Counted from the first letter of the stretch, positions 18,450 to 27,829 are shown. The stretch: 64,000 nucleotides of DNA from Enhydrobacter aerosaccus (GCF_900167455.1 NZ_FUWJ01000002.1:113584-177583), one strand, 5' to 3'. Made by a program: numbers and translations. The notes: a model not told the origin generated them from the sequence alone.

Positions 18450-19673
18450 ATGGATTTCGAATATTCCGACCGCACCAAGGCGCTGCTGGAAAAACTCAAC
18501 AAGTTCATGGACGAGGTCATCTATCCGGCCGAGACCGTCTATGAAGAGCAGATGGAGAAGGCCAAGGATCGTTGGCAGCTCCCGCCGGTGATGGAGGAAT
18601 GCAAGGCCGAGGCGAAGAAGCGCGGCCTGTGGAACATGTTCCTGCCGGCCGACCGCGACAGCGGCGACACGCACGGCACGATGGGCCTCTCCAATCTCGA
18701 ATACGCCCCGATCTGCGAGGTGCTGGGGCGTTCCTCGATCGCATCGGAGGCCACCAACTGCTCCGCGCCGGACACCGGCAACATGGAAGTGTTCGCTCGC
18801 TACGGCTCCAAGGAGCACAAGGAAAAGTGGCTGAAGCCTCTGCTGAATGGCGAGATCCGGTCCTGCTTCGCCATGACCGAGCCGGCCGTTGCCTCGTCCG
18901 ACGCCCGCAACGTCGAGTGCCGCATCGAGAGTGACGGCGACAGCTATGTCATCAACGGCCGCAAGTGGTGGTCGTCGGGCATGGGCGATCCGCGCTGCAA
19001 GGTCATCATCCTGATGGGCAAGAGCGACCCCAGTGCGCCGGCCTACCGCCAGCAGTCGATGATCGTCGTGCCGCGCGACGCCGCCGGTATCAAGGTCGTG
19101 AAGATGCTGCACGTGTTCGGCTATGACGACGCGCCGCACGGCCATGCCGAGGTGATCTACGACAACGTGCGCGTGCCGAAGTCCAGCATCCTGCTGGGTG
19201 AGGGTCGCGGCTTCGAGATCGCCCAGGGCCGCCTCGGACCGGGCCGCATCCATCACTGCATGCGCGCCATCGGCGTCGCCGAGCGTGCCCTCGAGATGGC
19301 GATCAAGCGCGCCAAGAGCCGCGTCGCCTTCGGTCAGCGCATCTCCGAGATGGGCGTCACGAAGGCTCATGTCGCCGACATGCGCATGGAGATCGACATG
19401 GCGCGCCTGCTGGTGCTGAAGGCCGCCTGGGCGATGGACAAGTTTGGCAACAAGGAAGCCCGCCAGCAGATCGCCATGATCAAGGTGGCTGTACCCAACA
19501 TCACCTCGAAGGTGGTCGACCGCTGCCTGCAGCTTCACGGCGCCGGCGGCGTCAGCCAGGTCTTCAAGCTGGCCAGCATGTACGCCCATCAGCGCACCCT
19601 GCGCCTGGCCGACGGTCCGGACGAGGTTCATCGCGACCAGGTCGGCCGGCTGGAGATCGCCAAGTACAACTAA
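18450..19673 (+). CDS. Acyl-CoA dehydrogenase (ACAD10/11-like)
   Basis: A 407-residue FAD enzyme. Visible are [19 protein letters not shown] near residues 137-155, the FAD strand [12 protein letters not shown] and the C-terminal [18 protein letters not shown] that typifies the ACAD10/11-like branch rather than short- or medium-chain enzymes with a YEGT motif. Start preceded by AAAGGGAGAAAAGG. It introduces a double bond next to the CoA thioester, or handles hydroxyacyl or branched chains. Last gene before a strong hairpin terminator. Confidence 0.93.
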   Translation: MDFEYSDRTKALLEKLNKFMDEVIYPAETVYEEQMEKAKDRWQLPPVMEECKAEAKKRGLWNMFLPADRDSGDTHGTMGLSNLEYAPICEVLGRSSIASEATNCSAPDTGNMEVFARYGSKEHKEKWLKPLLNGEIRSCFAMTEPAVASSDARNVECRIESDGDSYVINGRKWWSSGMGDPRCKVIILMGKSDPSAPAYRQQSMIVVPRDAAGIKVVKMLHVFGYDDAPHGHAEVIYDNVRVPKSSILLGEGRGFEIAQGRLGPGRIHHCMRAIGVAERALEMAIKRAKSRVAFGQRISEMGVTKAHVADMRMEIDMARLLVLKAAWAMDKFGNKEARQQIAMIKVAVPNITSKVVDRCLQLHGAGGVSQVFKLASMYAHQRTLRLADGPDEVHRDQVGRLEIAKYN

Positions 19674-19697
19674 GACCCCGCCTCGTCGGGACGAAGG

Positions 19698-19723
19698 CAA
19701 AGGCCGCCGAAAGGCGGCCTTTG
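19698..19723 (+). terminator. Intrinsic-terminator-like hairpin after acyl-CoA dehydrogenase
   Basis: Perfect 10-bp inverted repeat: AAAGGCCGCC at 19699-19708, a GAAA tetraloop, GGCGGCCTTT at 19713-19722, with one further C-G pair. Only three Ts lie at the 3' edge, so it may be bidirectional or weak. It is 25 bp past the acyl-CoA dehydrogenase stop and closes the 12.5-19.7 kb transcription unit. Confidence 0.75.
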
Positions 19724-19804
19724 GCACCTCTGGCGTTGTTCTGTGTCGGTCCAGCGACGGCAATCTTGATGGACGTGCACCGTAGAGGCTAACCCGTCAC
19801 GCCA

Positions 19805-20710
19805 ATGTCAGCGCCCGCAACGTCTTCGCCGGATGCACTGTCCGGCCTGATCCCGTCGAGGATCGCGCGCGGCTTCACGGTTTCCATCCTGTCCGGCCTG
19901 TTCTTCACGCTGCTGAATGCCTCGGTGAAGGAACTCACGCACGAGCTGCCGCCCCTTTTCGTGTCGTGGGGACGGTGGTTGAGCGGCATCCTGCTGATCG
20001 CGCCCTTCATGCTGTGGCGCGGCGGCGTCGCCGGACTGGCGACCCGCAATCTTCGCCTGCACTGCCTGCGCGGCCTGTTCCACGCGTCCGGCTACGCGCT
20101 GTGGTACGAAGCCGTGTTCTGGCTGCCGCTCGCCACCATGGCCGCGATCGGCTTCACCGGTCCGATCTTCGTCACGATCGGCGCTGTCCTCTTCCTGGGA
20201 GAGATCGTCAATCGCCGGCGCTGGCTCGGCGTGGCGGTCGGCTTTCTTGGCATGCTGGTGATCGTTCGCCCCGGCCTGGCCGAGATCAATCCCGGGATGT
20301 GGATGATGATGGCGTCCGTGCCGCTGATTGCCGGCTCCAATCTCGTCGCCAAGAAGGTATCGGGTTACGACTCGCCCATGGTCGTGGTGTTCTGGCAGAG
20401 CGTGATCGCAACGCTCTGCTTCCTGCCGGCGGGTCTGTGGTTCTGGCACACGCCGACCCTTGCGCAGCTCGCGCTGTTCCTGGGCGCCGGTTTCTTCGGC
20501 ACGCTCGGCTACTTCTTCCTCACCTGGTCGTTCCGACTGCTCGACATCTCGGCCCTGCAGCCCATCACCTTCCTCGGTATCGTCTGGGCGGCGTTGATGG
20601 ATGTGCTGGTCTGGGGCAAGACGGCCGATGCTTGGACCTTCGTGGGCGCGGCCATCATCGTTGCCGCCACCAGCTACATCGCCCACCGCGAGGCTCGGCT
20701 CGCAGCGTAG
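19805..20710 (+). CDS. EamA/DMT-family transporter
   Basis: A 301-residue membrane protein with about ten transmembrane segments in two five-helix EamA repeats, starting near residues 20 and 160. Segments such as LSGLFFTLLNASVKELTHELPPL and the conserved WxxxxxxLPLATMAAIGF fit drug/metabolite exporters of the RhaT/EamA group. It stands alone between two terminator-bounded units and converges on a Bug binding protein. Substrate unknown; most relatives export amino acids or metabolites. Confidence 0.88.
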   Translation: MSAPATSSPDALSGLIPSRIARGFTVSILSGLFFTLLNASVKELTHELPPLFVSWGRWLSGILLIAPFMLWRGGVAGLATRNLRLHCLRGLFHASGYALWYEAVFWLPLATMAAIGFTGPIFVTIGAVLFLGEIVNRRRWLGVAVGFLGMLVIVRPGLAEINPGMWMMMASVPLIAGSNLVAKKVSGYDSPMVVVFWQSVIATLCFLPAGLWFWHTPTLAQLALFLGAGFFGTLGYFFLTWSFRLLDISALQPITFLGIVWAALMDVLVWGKTADAWTFVGAAIIVAATSYIAHREARLAA

Positions 20711-20722
20711 CAATCAAGCCGA

Positions 20723-21694
20723 CTACTGTGCCTTCAGCAGACCGGCCGCTTCGAGCGCCACGATCCCCGCATCCTCCCGCTGCAACATCGCCCCCAGGGC
20801 CTGCGGCGTCATTGCCTCGGTATCCGCGCCCAACTCGTTCAGCCGCTGGCCGACCGCAGGATCGGACAGGGACTGGTTAACTGTCGCATTCAGCTTGGCC
20901 ACGATCTCCGCCGGCGTCCCGGCCGGCGCCATCAGGATGATCGGCGTGGCCGCATCGAACCCCGTTACGCCAAGTTCGGCCAGGGTCGGCGTATCCGGCA
21001 GCTCCCGCGCGCGCTTGGCCGTGGTGACCGCAATGGCGCGTAATCGTCCCTCGCGGATATGGCCGATCGAAGCGGGAACCTGATCGATGACCGCATCGAT
21101 CTGCCCGGCGAGCAGGTCGTTCAGCGCCAGGCCATTGCTCTTGTACGGAATCGTATTGAACCGCACGCCCAGCGCCTGTTGCAGGCGAAGCACGGCGAGA
21201 TGATTGCTGCTGCCGTTGCCCGGATGACCGATGCTCAGCTTGCCCGGGTTGGCCTTGAGATAGGCCAGCATGGCCGGCCAGTCCTTGATCTCGTTCTTGG
21301 CCGTGACCTCAATCACCATGGCCGAGGTACTGAGCAGGGCGACAGGGGCGAAGTTCGCCAGACTGTAGGGCGGCTTGCTGCCCGTCATGCGTGGACTGAC
21401 GAGGAAGGTCCCGGTCGATCCCAGCACCAGGGTGTAGCCGTCGGGAGACGCCTTCGCCACCTGCTCGGCACCAATGGCGCCGCCGGCACCGCCGCGATTG
21501 TCGATCACCACCTGCTGTCCCAGCCTCTGGCCGAGCGCCTCGCCGAACACACGCCCGGTGAGATCGGCGTTACCGCCCGGCGCAAAGGGCACTACCAGCC
21601 GGATCGGCCGGTCGGGATAGGTGTCCGCCCGGGCGGTGCCGATCAACGGCACAGCGAGCGAGGCGGCAAGCAACGTTCGGCGGGAAAGAGGCAT
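20723..21694 (-). CDS. Bug-family tripartite tricarboxylate transporter substrate-binding protein
   Basis: 323 residues. The start at 21694 places a twin-arginine-like signal (SRRTLLAASLAVPLIGTARA) at the N-terminus; 22 extra in-frame codons upstream give no signal. The mature part opens YPDRPIRLVVPFAPGGNADLTGR, the Bug hallmark, with VVIDNRGGAGGAIGAEQVAKASPDGYTL following. Bug proteins bind carboxylates for TctAB-type transporters or act as extracytoplasmic sensors. No TctA or TctB gene is nearby, so it is an orphan. Confidence 0.9.
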   Translation of the reverse strand: MPLSRRTLLAASLAVPLIGTARADTYPDRPIRLVVPFAPGGNADLTGRVFGEALGQRLGQQVVIDNRGGAGGAIGAEQVAKASPDGYTLVLGSTGTFLVSPRMTGSKPPYSLANFAPVALLSTSAMVIEVTAKNEIKDWPAMLAYLKANPGKLSIGHPGNGSSNHLAVLRLQQALGVRFNTIPYKSNGLALNDLLAGQIDAVIDQVPASIGHIREGRLRAIAVTTAKRARELPDTPTLAELGVTGFDAATPIILMAPAGTPAEIVAKLNATVNQSLSDPAVGQRLNELGADTEAMTPQALGAMLQREDAGIVALEAAGLLKAQ

Positions 21695-21808
21695 GGCCTG
21701 ACGGTAGCCATCTTCACCGCGCAGGCGCCATCGCCACCGCATCGAGGTTCCGCCGTGCAACCTCTCTCGCTAACCTGCTGTTGTGGAAGCGCCAACAGGA
21801 GATAGACC

Positions 21809-22204
21809 GTGACCGACAAGGACATCCGCGCCCTGAAGGAGCAGCAGCAGAAGCTGCACCACGTCTCCGAGCATCTGGCGAACGAGCGGACGATCCTCGC
21901 CTGGATCCGCACGTCGATCGCGGTCATGACCTTCGGCGTGGCCATCAACCGCTTCAGCCTGTTCCTGATCGAATTCGGCCAGGCCGTGCCGGGCAGCGGG
22001 CGGCGCATGAACGTGCATGCCGAACAACTCGGGATCGGGCTGGTCGTGTTGGGCGTGTTGCTGATGATCGGCGCGACCTTTCATTATCTCCACGTCGCCA
22101 ACACCATCGACAACGAGACCTACCGCCCCTCGCGCGCCGGAATCATCGTCACTGCCCTGGCCGTCCTTGCGCTCGGCGGAACGAGCCTCGTCTGGCTGCT
22201 GTAG
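21809..22204 (+). CDS. DUF202 (YidH-like) membrane protein
   Basis: 131 residues with three predicted transmembrane helices at about 33-55, 75-95 and 108-130. The DUF202 signature LANERTILAWIRTSIAVMTFG lies at residues 23-43. Function unknown in bacteria; the domain is shared with the VTC/YidH families. The first residues are charged and cytoplasmic. A GATAGACC stretch precedes the start. Monocistronic or first of a run with the following SDR. Confidence 0.85.
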   Translation: MTDKDIRALKEQQQKLHHVSEHLANERTILAWIRTSIAVMTFGVAINRFSLFLIEFGQAVPGSGRRMNVHAEQLGIGLVVLGVLLMIGATFHYLHVANTIDNETYRPSRAGIIVTALAVLALGGTSLVWLL

Positions 22205-22269
22205 CGACACGTTCCCGGCTTGATGACGGTCGCGTCCTGGGGCAAGACCGAACGACAGGAGGAACACGC

Positions 22270-23040
22270 ATGACGGATCGCCTGAAGGGCAAGGTTGCGC
22301 TGATCACGGGTGGCGCATCGGGGCTTGGCGCCAATGCCGCCGCGTTGATGGCGCAGGAAGGGGCGAGCGTCGTGGTGGCCGACATCGCCGCCGATCGCGG
22401 CAAGGCGGTTGCCGACAAGCTGGGCTCGGCCGGCCATTTCGTGAAGCTCGACGTCACGAGCGAGGAGAACTGGAAGGCCGCGATCCGCGAGGCCGTCGAC
22501 AAGTTCGGCGCCCTGCACGTGTTGGTGAACTCCGCCGGAATCGGTCTCAGCAAGACGGTCGAGGAGATCGCGCTCGAGGAGTGGCGCAAGGTCCACGCGA
22601 TCGATCTCGATGGCGTGTTCCTCGGCTGCAAGCACGGCGTCGCCGAGATCAAGAAGCATACCCATCGGCTGGGCGGCTCGATCATCAACATCTCGTCGAT
22701 CTCGGGCATCATCGCCGGCGCCAACATGGCCGCCTACAATTCGGCCAAGGCCGGCGTGCGGCTGCTAAGCAAGTCGGTGGCGCTGCATTGCGCCAAGTCG
22801 GGCTACAACATCCGCTGCAACTCGGTGCATCCCACCTTCATCGACACGCCGATCCTCGACAAGTACCGCGACCGCTTCGGCCAGGAAGTGATGCAGCAGA
22901 AGCTCGGCCGGCAGGTGCCGATCGGTCGCCTCGGCCGTCCCGAGGAGGTCGGGTGGGCGCTGGTGTTCCTGGCGTCCGACGAGTCGAGCTTCATGACCGG
23001 CTCGGAAGTCGTGATCGACGGCGGCATCTCGGCGATGTGA
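22270..23040 (+). CDS. SDR family oxidoreductase (hydroxysteroid/cyclopentanol dehydrogenase-like)
   Basis: A 256-residue classical SDR: TGGASGLG at residues 13-20, NSAGI near 90, catalytic serine region INISSISGI near 140, YNSAKAG (catalytic Y/K) near 155, ending MTGSEVVIDGGISAM. The start has CAGGAGGA 7 bases upstream. It lies 64 bp before an alpha/beta hydrolase and then an acyl-CoA dehydrogenase, a set that could oxidise a hydroxyl, cleave an ester or lactone and dehydrogenate the acyl-CoA. Substrate unknown. Confidence 0.92.
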   Translation: MTDRLKGKVALITGGASGLGANAAALMAQEGASVVVADIAADRGKAVADKLGSAGHFVKLDVTSEENWKAAIREAVDKFGALHVLVNSAGIGLSKTVEEIALEEWRKVHAIDLDGVFLGCKHGVAEIKKHTHRLGGSIINISSISGIIAGANMAAYNSAKAGVRLLSKSVALHCAKSGYNIRCNSVHPTFIDTPILDKYRDRFGQEVMQQKLGRQVPIGRLGRPEEVGWALVFLASDESSFMTGSEVVIDGGISAM

Positions 23041-23063
23041 CGGCGCAGCCGTCATCCTGAATT

Positions 23064-23083
23064 GCGCGGGGTAGTCCCCGCGC
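23064..23083. repeat. GC hairpin inside a possible intergenic palindromic repeat
   Basis: Perfect 8-bp stem GCGCGGGG / CCCCGCGC with a TAGT loop. It is flanked by GTCATCCTGA (23051-23060) and GTGAAGGATC (23089-23098), which also pair in part (ATCCT with AGGAT). The layout resembles the dispersed palindromic repeats common between genes in Alphaproteobacteria. It could also attenuate transcription between the SDR and the hydrolase. Confidence 0.5.
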
Positions 23084-23104
23084 TCTAGTGAAGGATCTCT
23101 TCTC

Positions 23105-23902
23105 ATGCTTCTTTCTCTCGACGGACGCCGTGTCTATTTCGATCTTGCCGGACCGCAGAATGCGCCGGTGGTCTGCTTCACCCACTCTCTGAATTCCGAT
23201 TCCGGGATGTGGGCCGAGCAGCTCGTGCCGCTGCTGGGCGCGGGCTATCGAGTCCTGCGACTCGACATGCGTGGCCATGGCGGCAGTGCGCCGGTCGAGG
23301 GCGATTATTCGATGGATGCTCTGGCAGCCGACGTGAAGGGCGCGCTCGACGTGCTCGACATCAAGAAGGTGCATTTCATCGGCCTCAGCATTGGCGGCAT
23401 GATCGGCCAGGGCTTCGCGCTGGCCTACCCCGATCGCCTGCTGTCTCTCACGCTCTGCGACACGCAGCCCGGCACGCCACCTGGTTCTGCGGGAGCCTGG
23501 GACGAACGCAAGCAGGCGGTCCGCAAGGCCGGCACCGTGGCGGTGCTAGCCGACGGCACGATGGAGCGCTGGTTCACGCCGGAGTTCAAGGGCGTGAATC
23601 CGATCCGCTGGCGCGAGATCCGCGACACGATCAGCAACACCACTCCGGCCGGCTTCCTGGGCTGCGCCGCCGCGATCCAGACCTTCGACTACGAAGCCCG
23701 ATTGCCGACGATCAAGGCGCCAACGCTGGTGATCTGCGGCGACGAAGATCCTGGGACACCGCCCGAGCGCAACAAGTTGATTGCCTCGAAGATTCCGGGC
23801 GGTCGGTACGAAGGCATCGCCGACGCCCGCCATCTGCCCAACGTCGAGCGTCCGGAACAGTTCAATCGTGTCATGATGAGCTGGCTCGCCGCCAACCGCT
23901 AG
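23105..23902 (+). CDS. Alpha/beta hydrolase (3-oxoadipate enol-lactonase-like)
   Basis: A 265-residue alpha/beta hydrolase. The nucleophile elbow is GLSIGGMIG (serine near residue 98), preceded by an oxyanion-hole strand FTHSLNSDSGMW and the segment LRLDMRGHGGSAPVEGDYS typical of PcaD-like proteins. The acid is in ICGDEDPGTPP and the histidine in ADARHLPNVE near residue 241. PcaD hydrolyses beta-ketoadipate enol-lactone, but neighbours are not protocatechuate genes, so the substrate is open. Confidence 0.9.
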   Translation: MLLSLDGRRVYFDLAGPQNAPVVCFTHSLNSDSGMWAEQLVPLLGAGYRVLRLDMRGHGGSAPVEGDYSMDALAADVKGALDVLDIKKVHFIGLSIGGMIGQGFALAYPDRLLSLTLCDTQPGTPPGSAGAWDERKQAVRKAGTVAVLADGTMERWFTPEFKGVNPIRWREIRDTISNTTPAGFLGCAAAIQTFDYEARLPTIKAPTLVICGDEDPGTPPERNKLIASKIPGGRYEGIADARHLPNVERPEQFNRVMMSWLAANR

Positions 23903-23923
23903 CCGCATCGCAAGAGGCCGACA

Positions 23924-25090
23924 ATGGATTTCGCCTTCACTGAGGACCAACTCGCGATCAAGGAGAGCGTCGCCAAGCTCTGCGCGCAGTTCGACGACAA
24001 GTACTGGCTGAAGAAGGACAAGGAAGGCGGCTTCCCTGAGGACTTCTACAAGGCCATGGCGGAGGCCGGCTGGCTCGGCATCGCCATGCCCGAGGAATAT
24101 GGCGGTTCAGGACTCGGCATCACCGAAGCAGCCCTATTGATGCAGACCGTGGCCGAATCCGGGGCGGCGTTGCAGGGCGCCTCTGCCATCCATCTCAACA
24201 TCTTCGGCCCCAACCCGATCGTGGTGTTCGGCACCGAGGAGCAGAAGAAGCGCATCCTGCCCGACATTATCAAGGGCAAGGTCAAGGGCTGCTTCGCGGT
24301 CACCGAGCCGGATGCTGGCCTCAACACCACTGCCCTCGAAACCAAGGCCGAGCGCGACGGCAACGGCTACGTCGTGCACGGCAAGAAGACCTGGACCACG
24401 ACAGCGCAGGTCGCCGACAAGATGTTGCTGATCGCCCGCACCGCGCCCAAGGAGAAGTGCAAGCGACCTACTGACGGCCTGTCGCTCTTCTACACTGATT
24501 TCGACCGCTCGAAGATCGAGGTGCGCGAGATCGAGAAGATGGGCCGCAAGGCCATCGACACCAACCAGGTCTTCATCGATGGGCTGAAAGTGCCGCTAGA
24601 GGACCGCATCGGCGAGGAAGGCAAGGGCTTCCACTATCTGCTGCACGGGCTCAACCCCGAACGCGTGCTGATCGCGGCCGAGGCGATCGGCATCGGCAAG
24701 GCCGCCCTCGCGCGCGCCACGCAATATGCCAAGGAGCGCATCGTGTTCGGCCGTCCGATCGGCAAGAACCAGGCGATCCAGCATCCGCTGGCCGAGAGCT
24801 GGATGGCATTGGAAGCAGCCAACCTCATGGCCTTCAAGGCGGCCTGGCTCTACGACAATGGCAAGGAATGCGGTGCCGAGGCGAACTCGGCCAAGTATCT
24901 CGGTGCCCGCGCCGCCTACGATGCCTGTGAGCGAGCCATCCTGACGCATGGCGGATACGGCTATGCCAAGGAGTTTCACGTCGAGCGGTTCCTGCGCGAG
25001 GTCATGATCGCGCGCATCGCCCCGGTCAGCGAGCAGCTCATCCTCTGCTACGTCGCCGAGCGCGTGCTGGGCCTGCCCAAGAGCTACTGA
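23924..25090 (+). CDS. Acyl-CoA dehydrogenase
   Basis: 388 residues, normal family length. It opens MDFAFTEDQLAIKESVAKLC; the FAD/substrate segment CFAVTEPDAGLNTTALETKA lies near residues 124-143, the second signature ATQYAKERIVFGRPIGKNQAIQ near 265-286, and the C-terminal IAPVSEQLIL near 366 supplies the probable catalytic glutamate. It starts 21 bp after the hydrolase gene, so both are in one transcript with the SDR. Distinct from the ACAD11-like enzyme at 18.4 kb. Confidence 0.93.
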   Translation: MDFAFTEDQLAIKESVAKLCAQFDDKYWLKKDKEGGFPEDFYKAMAEAGWLGIAMPEEYGGSGLGITEAALLMQTVAESGAALQGASAIHLNIFGPNPIVVFGTEEQKKRILPDIIKGKVKGCFAVTEPDAGLNTTALETKAERDGNGYVVHGKKTWTTTAQVADKMLLIARTAPKEKCKRPTDGLSLFYTDFDRSKIEVREIEKMGRKAIDTNQVFIDGLKVPLEDRIGEEGKGFHYLLHGLNPERVLIAAEAIGIGKAALARATQYAKERIVFGRPIGKNQAIQHPLAESWMALEAANLMAFKAAWLYDNGKECGAEANSAKYLGARAAYDACERAILTHGGYGYAKEFHVERFLREVMIARIAPVSEQLILCYVAERVLGLPKSY

Positions 25091-25277
25091 CGCGTCGCCA
25101 CCTCGTGGTCGAGGCCGGTCAGCAGAGCGACCATGGCCTGCGCCGCCGCCGGATGACCTTGCGATGCACCCGACGACGCAGGCGGCTGTAGTCTTCCCGG
25201 TCATATCGGTCGCCAGGGCATCCGCAGCGCAATCGGCGTCCTCGATACCGAGGTTAAAGCCGGTTGCCGCGACGCCG

Positions 25278-26387
25278 CTACTTGGTCTCCGGCCCCCATT
25301 CCGTGACGACGCGCTGCAGGTCGATCAGGTTCTGGTGGATCTGCTCGAACGCGAAACCCACGGCGAAGAAGCGCTCGGCGACGTCGCCGGGAAGAACGCG
25401 TGTCAGCCCTTCGCGACGCACCGCCGCCAGCTCCGCCTCATAGGCCGCCAATGCTTCCTCGAAAGGCTCCAACGGTGGTGGTCCAGCATGGGCAAGCAGG
25501 GCCGTGCCGCTCTTGCGCAGGAACTCGGCCGCGGTATCGGCAGCCAAGGCAACGCGCGGCCCAAGCCTGAGCTTGAGCGCCTCGGGCAGCGGAATACCTG
25601 CCACGCGTCCGACCATCACCAGGTCGTGGCGCAGGCGCAGCAGCGTCCGGCGCAAGGGACCGGTGTCAGGCTGAGAAGACAGACGCGCCTTTCTTTCGCG
25701 CTCGGCTTCCGCGCCCACCGTATCGATCCCCACCAGGGCCTGGCCTATCCCGTCCTGCAGGCGATGGAGATCATCGTTGCTCAAGCCTCGCCCGAGGCCG
25801 GCCACCAGATCGACGAGGGCCCGCGCCATGCGGTCGAGCGCCCGCGCCGCCGCGAGTCGCATCTGCCGATGCGCGCTCGAGGGCAGGACGAGGAAGGACA
25901 CCAGCAGTCCGACAACGGCGCCGAGACCGACCTCCAGAACCCGGTTGATGGCGGATGCCAGAGGACTGGCCTGGGTGAACGTCGGCACCAGCAGCACGAT
26001 GATGGCGGTGATCGGCAGCACGTTCATGTTCTGGCGCGCGGCCGCGATCAAGGCGAGCGGTGCAATGGCGATCACCAGCACCAGCAGCAAGGCGCTCTCC
26101 GTCTGGTGCGGGATCAGGATGGCGACCGCGCCGCCGTAGATCGCGCCGGCGATGGTGCCGATCAGATAGTCGCTGGTGGCCTTGAGGGATCGGCCGACAC
26201 TCATCTGTGTCACGATGACGGCTGTCAGCACCGCCCACAGCGGCAAGGGGAGATCCGCCATCTGGGCGGCGATCAGCGCCAGGATGGCGGCGATGGTCAC
26301 CCTCAAGGCGAGCGCGATCTGCACCCGGCGCCGAAGGACGTGACCGCGCAGCCAGCGCCACTGAACTTCCAGCGCCTTCAGGGACAT
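25278..26387 (-). CDS. FUSC-family inner-membrane protein (aromatic acid exporter-like)
   Basis: 369 residues from the ATG at 26387. About six hydrophobic helices lie in the first 180 residues (VTIAAILALIAAQM, LPLWAVLTAVIVTQMSVGRSLKATSDYLIGTIAGAIYGG in two parts, LLLVLVIAIAPLALIAA and others), followed by a cytoplasmic, charged C-terminal half. The VxTAxIVTQMSVG...LxGTIxG pattern is the FUSC/AaeB-like signature of aromatic-acid or toxin exporters. An alternative start at 26522 would add 45 residues without family features. Divergent from the four-cysteine protein gene. Confidence 0.82.
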   Translation of the reverse strand: MSLKALEVQWRWLRGHVLRRRVQIALALRVTIAAILALIAAQMADLPLPLWAVLTAVIVTQMSVGRSLKATSDYLIGTIAGAIYGGAVAILIPHQTESALLLVLVIAIAPLALIAAARQNMNVLPITAIIVLLVPTFTQASPLASAINRVLEVGLGAVVGLLVSFLVLPSSAHRQMRLAAARALDRMARALVDLVAGLGRGLSNDDLHRLQDGIGQALVGIDTVGAEAERERKARLSSQPDTGPLRRTLLRLRHDLVMVGRVAGIPLPEALKLRLGPRVALAADTAAEFLRKSGTALLAHAGPPPLEPFEEALAAYEAELAAVRREGLTRVLPGDVAERFFAVGFAFEQIHQNLIDLQRVVTEWGPETK

Positions 26388-26533
26388 AAAGATGAACTCG
26401 TTCTCATTGGGAGGAAGGAACCACGACTCCACGAGCGAAGAAAGCCTTGCGGCAACAATGTGGCAATTCGGCAACCACCGCCGCTTGCTTGGCGTTGATC
26501 GAGTGTTCACAGCTTCTGACATGAGAGGACGCT

Positions 26534-26917
26534 ATGACCTCGCTGCGTTCTATCGCGGCCGTTGCGGTCGGCAGTCTCGTGGCTGCCGTTGTGGCCCATG
26601 CCGCACCGCCCTACGTCTCCGGGCCGGCCCAGGATCGCGCCCAGGAGGCCTGCCTCAAGCAGGAGGTGAAGCCCAACTCGACCGTTTGGGAACTCTGCCT
26701 GTCGCATGTCGGCCGAGCCTATGAATGGGGCGAGCCGGCCCTCGCCAAGCAGCTCGCCAAGGCGGCGGGTGACGCCAAGGAGTCCTGCCTCGATGAAGGC
26801 TACGACGCCGAGAGCACCGGCTATCGCACCTGCGTCTCGCGCGAGATGGACGCGCGCAGCCAGCTCATGATCCTCGGCGACGACAGCAGCGGCGACAACG
26901 TCGCCCAGACGCAATAG
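26534..26917 (+). CDS. Small secreted four-cysteine repeat protein, copy 1
   Basis: 127 residues with a signal peptide (about 1-24, ending VVAHAAPP). The mature part has cysteines at 40, 55, 85 and 100, that is C-x14-C twice with a 45-residue period; the two halves read CLKQEV...TVWELC and CLDEGY...TGYRTC, so the protein is an internal duplication. I do not recognise a named family. The same cysteine spacing and sequence pattern recurs in the gene at 28.0 kb, on the other side of the ArsR operon. Likely periplasmic with two disulfides; function unknown. Confidence 0.78.
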   Translation: MTSLRSIAAVAVGSLVAAVVAHAAPPYVSGPAQDRAQEACLKQEVKPNSTVWELCLSHVGRAYEWGEPALAKQLAKAAGDAKESCLDEGYDAESTGYRTCVSREMDARSQLMILGDDSSGDNVAQTQ

Positions 26918-26942
26918 CCGCCGCCCGAACGGCGCTGGTCTG

Positions 26943-27473
26943 CTAGAACTGGGGAATACGCCTGTCGTATTCCCCGTCGTACTTCCGAAACACATCCCAG
27001 AAGGCCGGCGGCATCCGGCCATGAGCCTTGTCGACGAGGATGGCGAGGTGGCAGTGCCAGCCTCCAGCCGTGCCGACCATGTCCTCCCGGCGCGGGATGC
27101 GACAGTGGGTCAGCGTCAGCAGAACCTTGTCGCCGCGCGGCGCGAGGTCGAACACCACTTCCGAGCCGTCGTCCCAGGTGAAGGCGAGACGACGCGGAGC
27201 CACGATCTCCGTGATCCTCAGTTCCGCGCGGTGGCCCTCGGTATCCATCTTCTCGAATTTTTGAGGCGGTGCCGCGTTATGGGGCGAAAGGTCGGAATGC
27301 TTGAAGAACAGCTCGACCTTGCCGCCCACCTTCAGCTCCATCGGCCCGGAGGCGAACCATTCGCCGCGCTTGTTCGAATCGGTGAGGAAGGCCCAGACTG
27401 TCTCGATCGGCCCGGGTAGCAGGCGTTCGAAGCGGATCTCGGTCGGCGACAGGAGGGTGGCAAAGTCGTTCAT
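26943..27473 (-). CDS. SRPBCC-domain protein (AHSA1-like)
   Basis: 176 residues. The start-domain/AHSA1 fold is recognised from RFERLLPGPIETVWAFLTDSNKRGEWFASGPMEL at the N-terminus (in two shorter blocks) and the later LAFTWDDGSEVVFDLAPRGDKVLLTLTH. Such proteins have a hydrophobic cavity for a lipid or aromatic ligand. Its ATG overlaps the ArsR stop by 4 bp (ATGA), a very common ArsR-SRPBCC pairing. Start chosen at 27473 because upstream codons belong to the ArsR gene in another frame. Expression is presumably under ArsR control. Confidence 0.88.
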   Translation of the reverse strand: MNDFATLLSPTEIRFERLLPGPIETVWAFLTDSNKRGEWFASGPMELKVGGKVELFFKHSDLSPHNAAPPQKFEKMDTEGHRAELRITEIVAPRRLAFTWDDGSEVVFDLAPRGDKVLLTLTHCRIPRREDMVGTAGGWHCHLAILVDKAHGRMPPAFWDVFRKYDGEYDRRIPQF

Positions 27474-27829
27474 TTCCGGCTCCTCTTCCTTTTGGCCTCG
27501 CGCGCATGGCGAACAAGGGCTGTCTCGAGATCGTCGAGCCGGCCCGTCCAGAAGCGCTGATAGGTGGCGAGCCAGCGATCGGCCTCGGCAAGCGGTCCGG
27601 CTTCGATACGGCAACGATGGGTACGCCCCTCGATCGTACGACTGAGAAGCCCCGCTCCCTCCAGAACCTTCACATGTTTGGCGGCCGCCGCGAACGACAT
27701 GTCGAAGGGCGCCGCGAGTTCACCCACGGTACGGGGCCCGTCACTCAAGCTGTGCAGCATTGCGCGACGCGTCGGATCCGACAGGGCACCGAAGACACGG
27801 TCCAGCGCCGGCTCTGTATACTCAACCAT
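27470..27829 (-). CDS. ArsR-family transcriptional regulator (SdpR-like)
   Basis: 119 residues. The winged helix-turn-helix spans about residues 5-85: LDRVFGALSDPTRRAMLHSL, then VGELAAPFDMSFAAAAKHVKVLE, and the wing SRTIEGRTHRCRI. No metal-binding cysteine pair is present, as in the SRPBCC-linked non-metal branch. The ATG at 27829 sits in the middle of a perfect 16-bp palindrome that is probably its own operator. First gene of a two-gene operon with the SRPBCC protein. Confidence 0.9.
   Translation of the reverse strand: MVEYTEPALDRVFGALSDPTRRAMLHSLSDGPRTVGELAAPFDMSFAAAAKHVKVLEGAGLLSRTIEGRTHRCRIEAGPLAEADRWLATYQRFWTGRLDDLETALVRHAREAKRKRSRK

Noticed and set aside
25091..25277. Possible decayed monooxygenase remnant on the minus strand (FNLGIEDA-like words in one frame, other fragments in another)
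   Set aside because: Fragments are short, in different frames and could be chance in GC-rich DNA. I see no gene in this 187-bp convergent gap.
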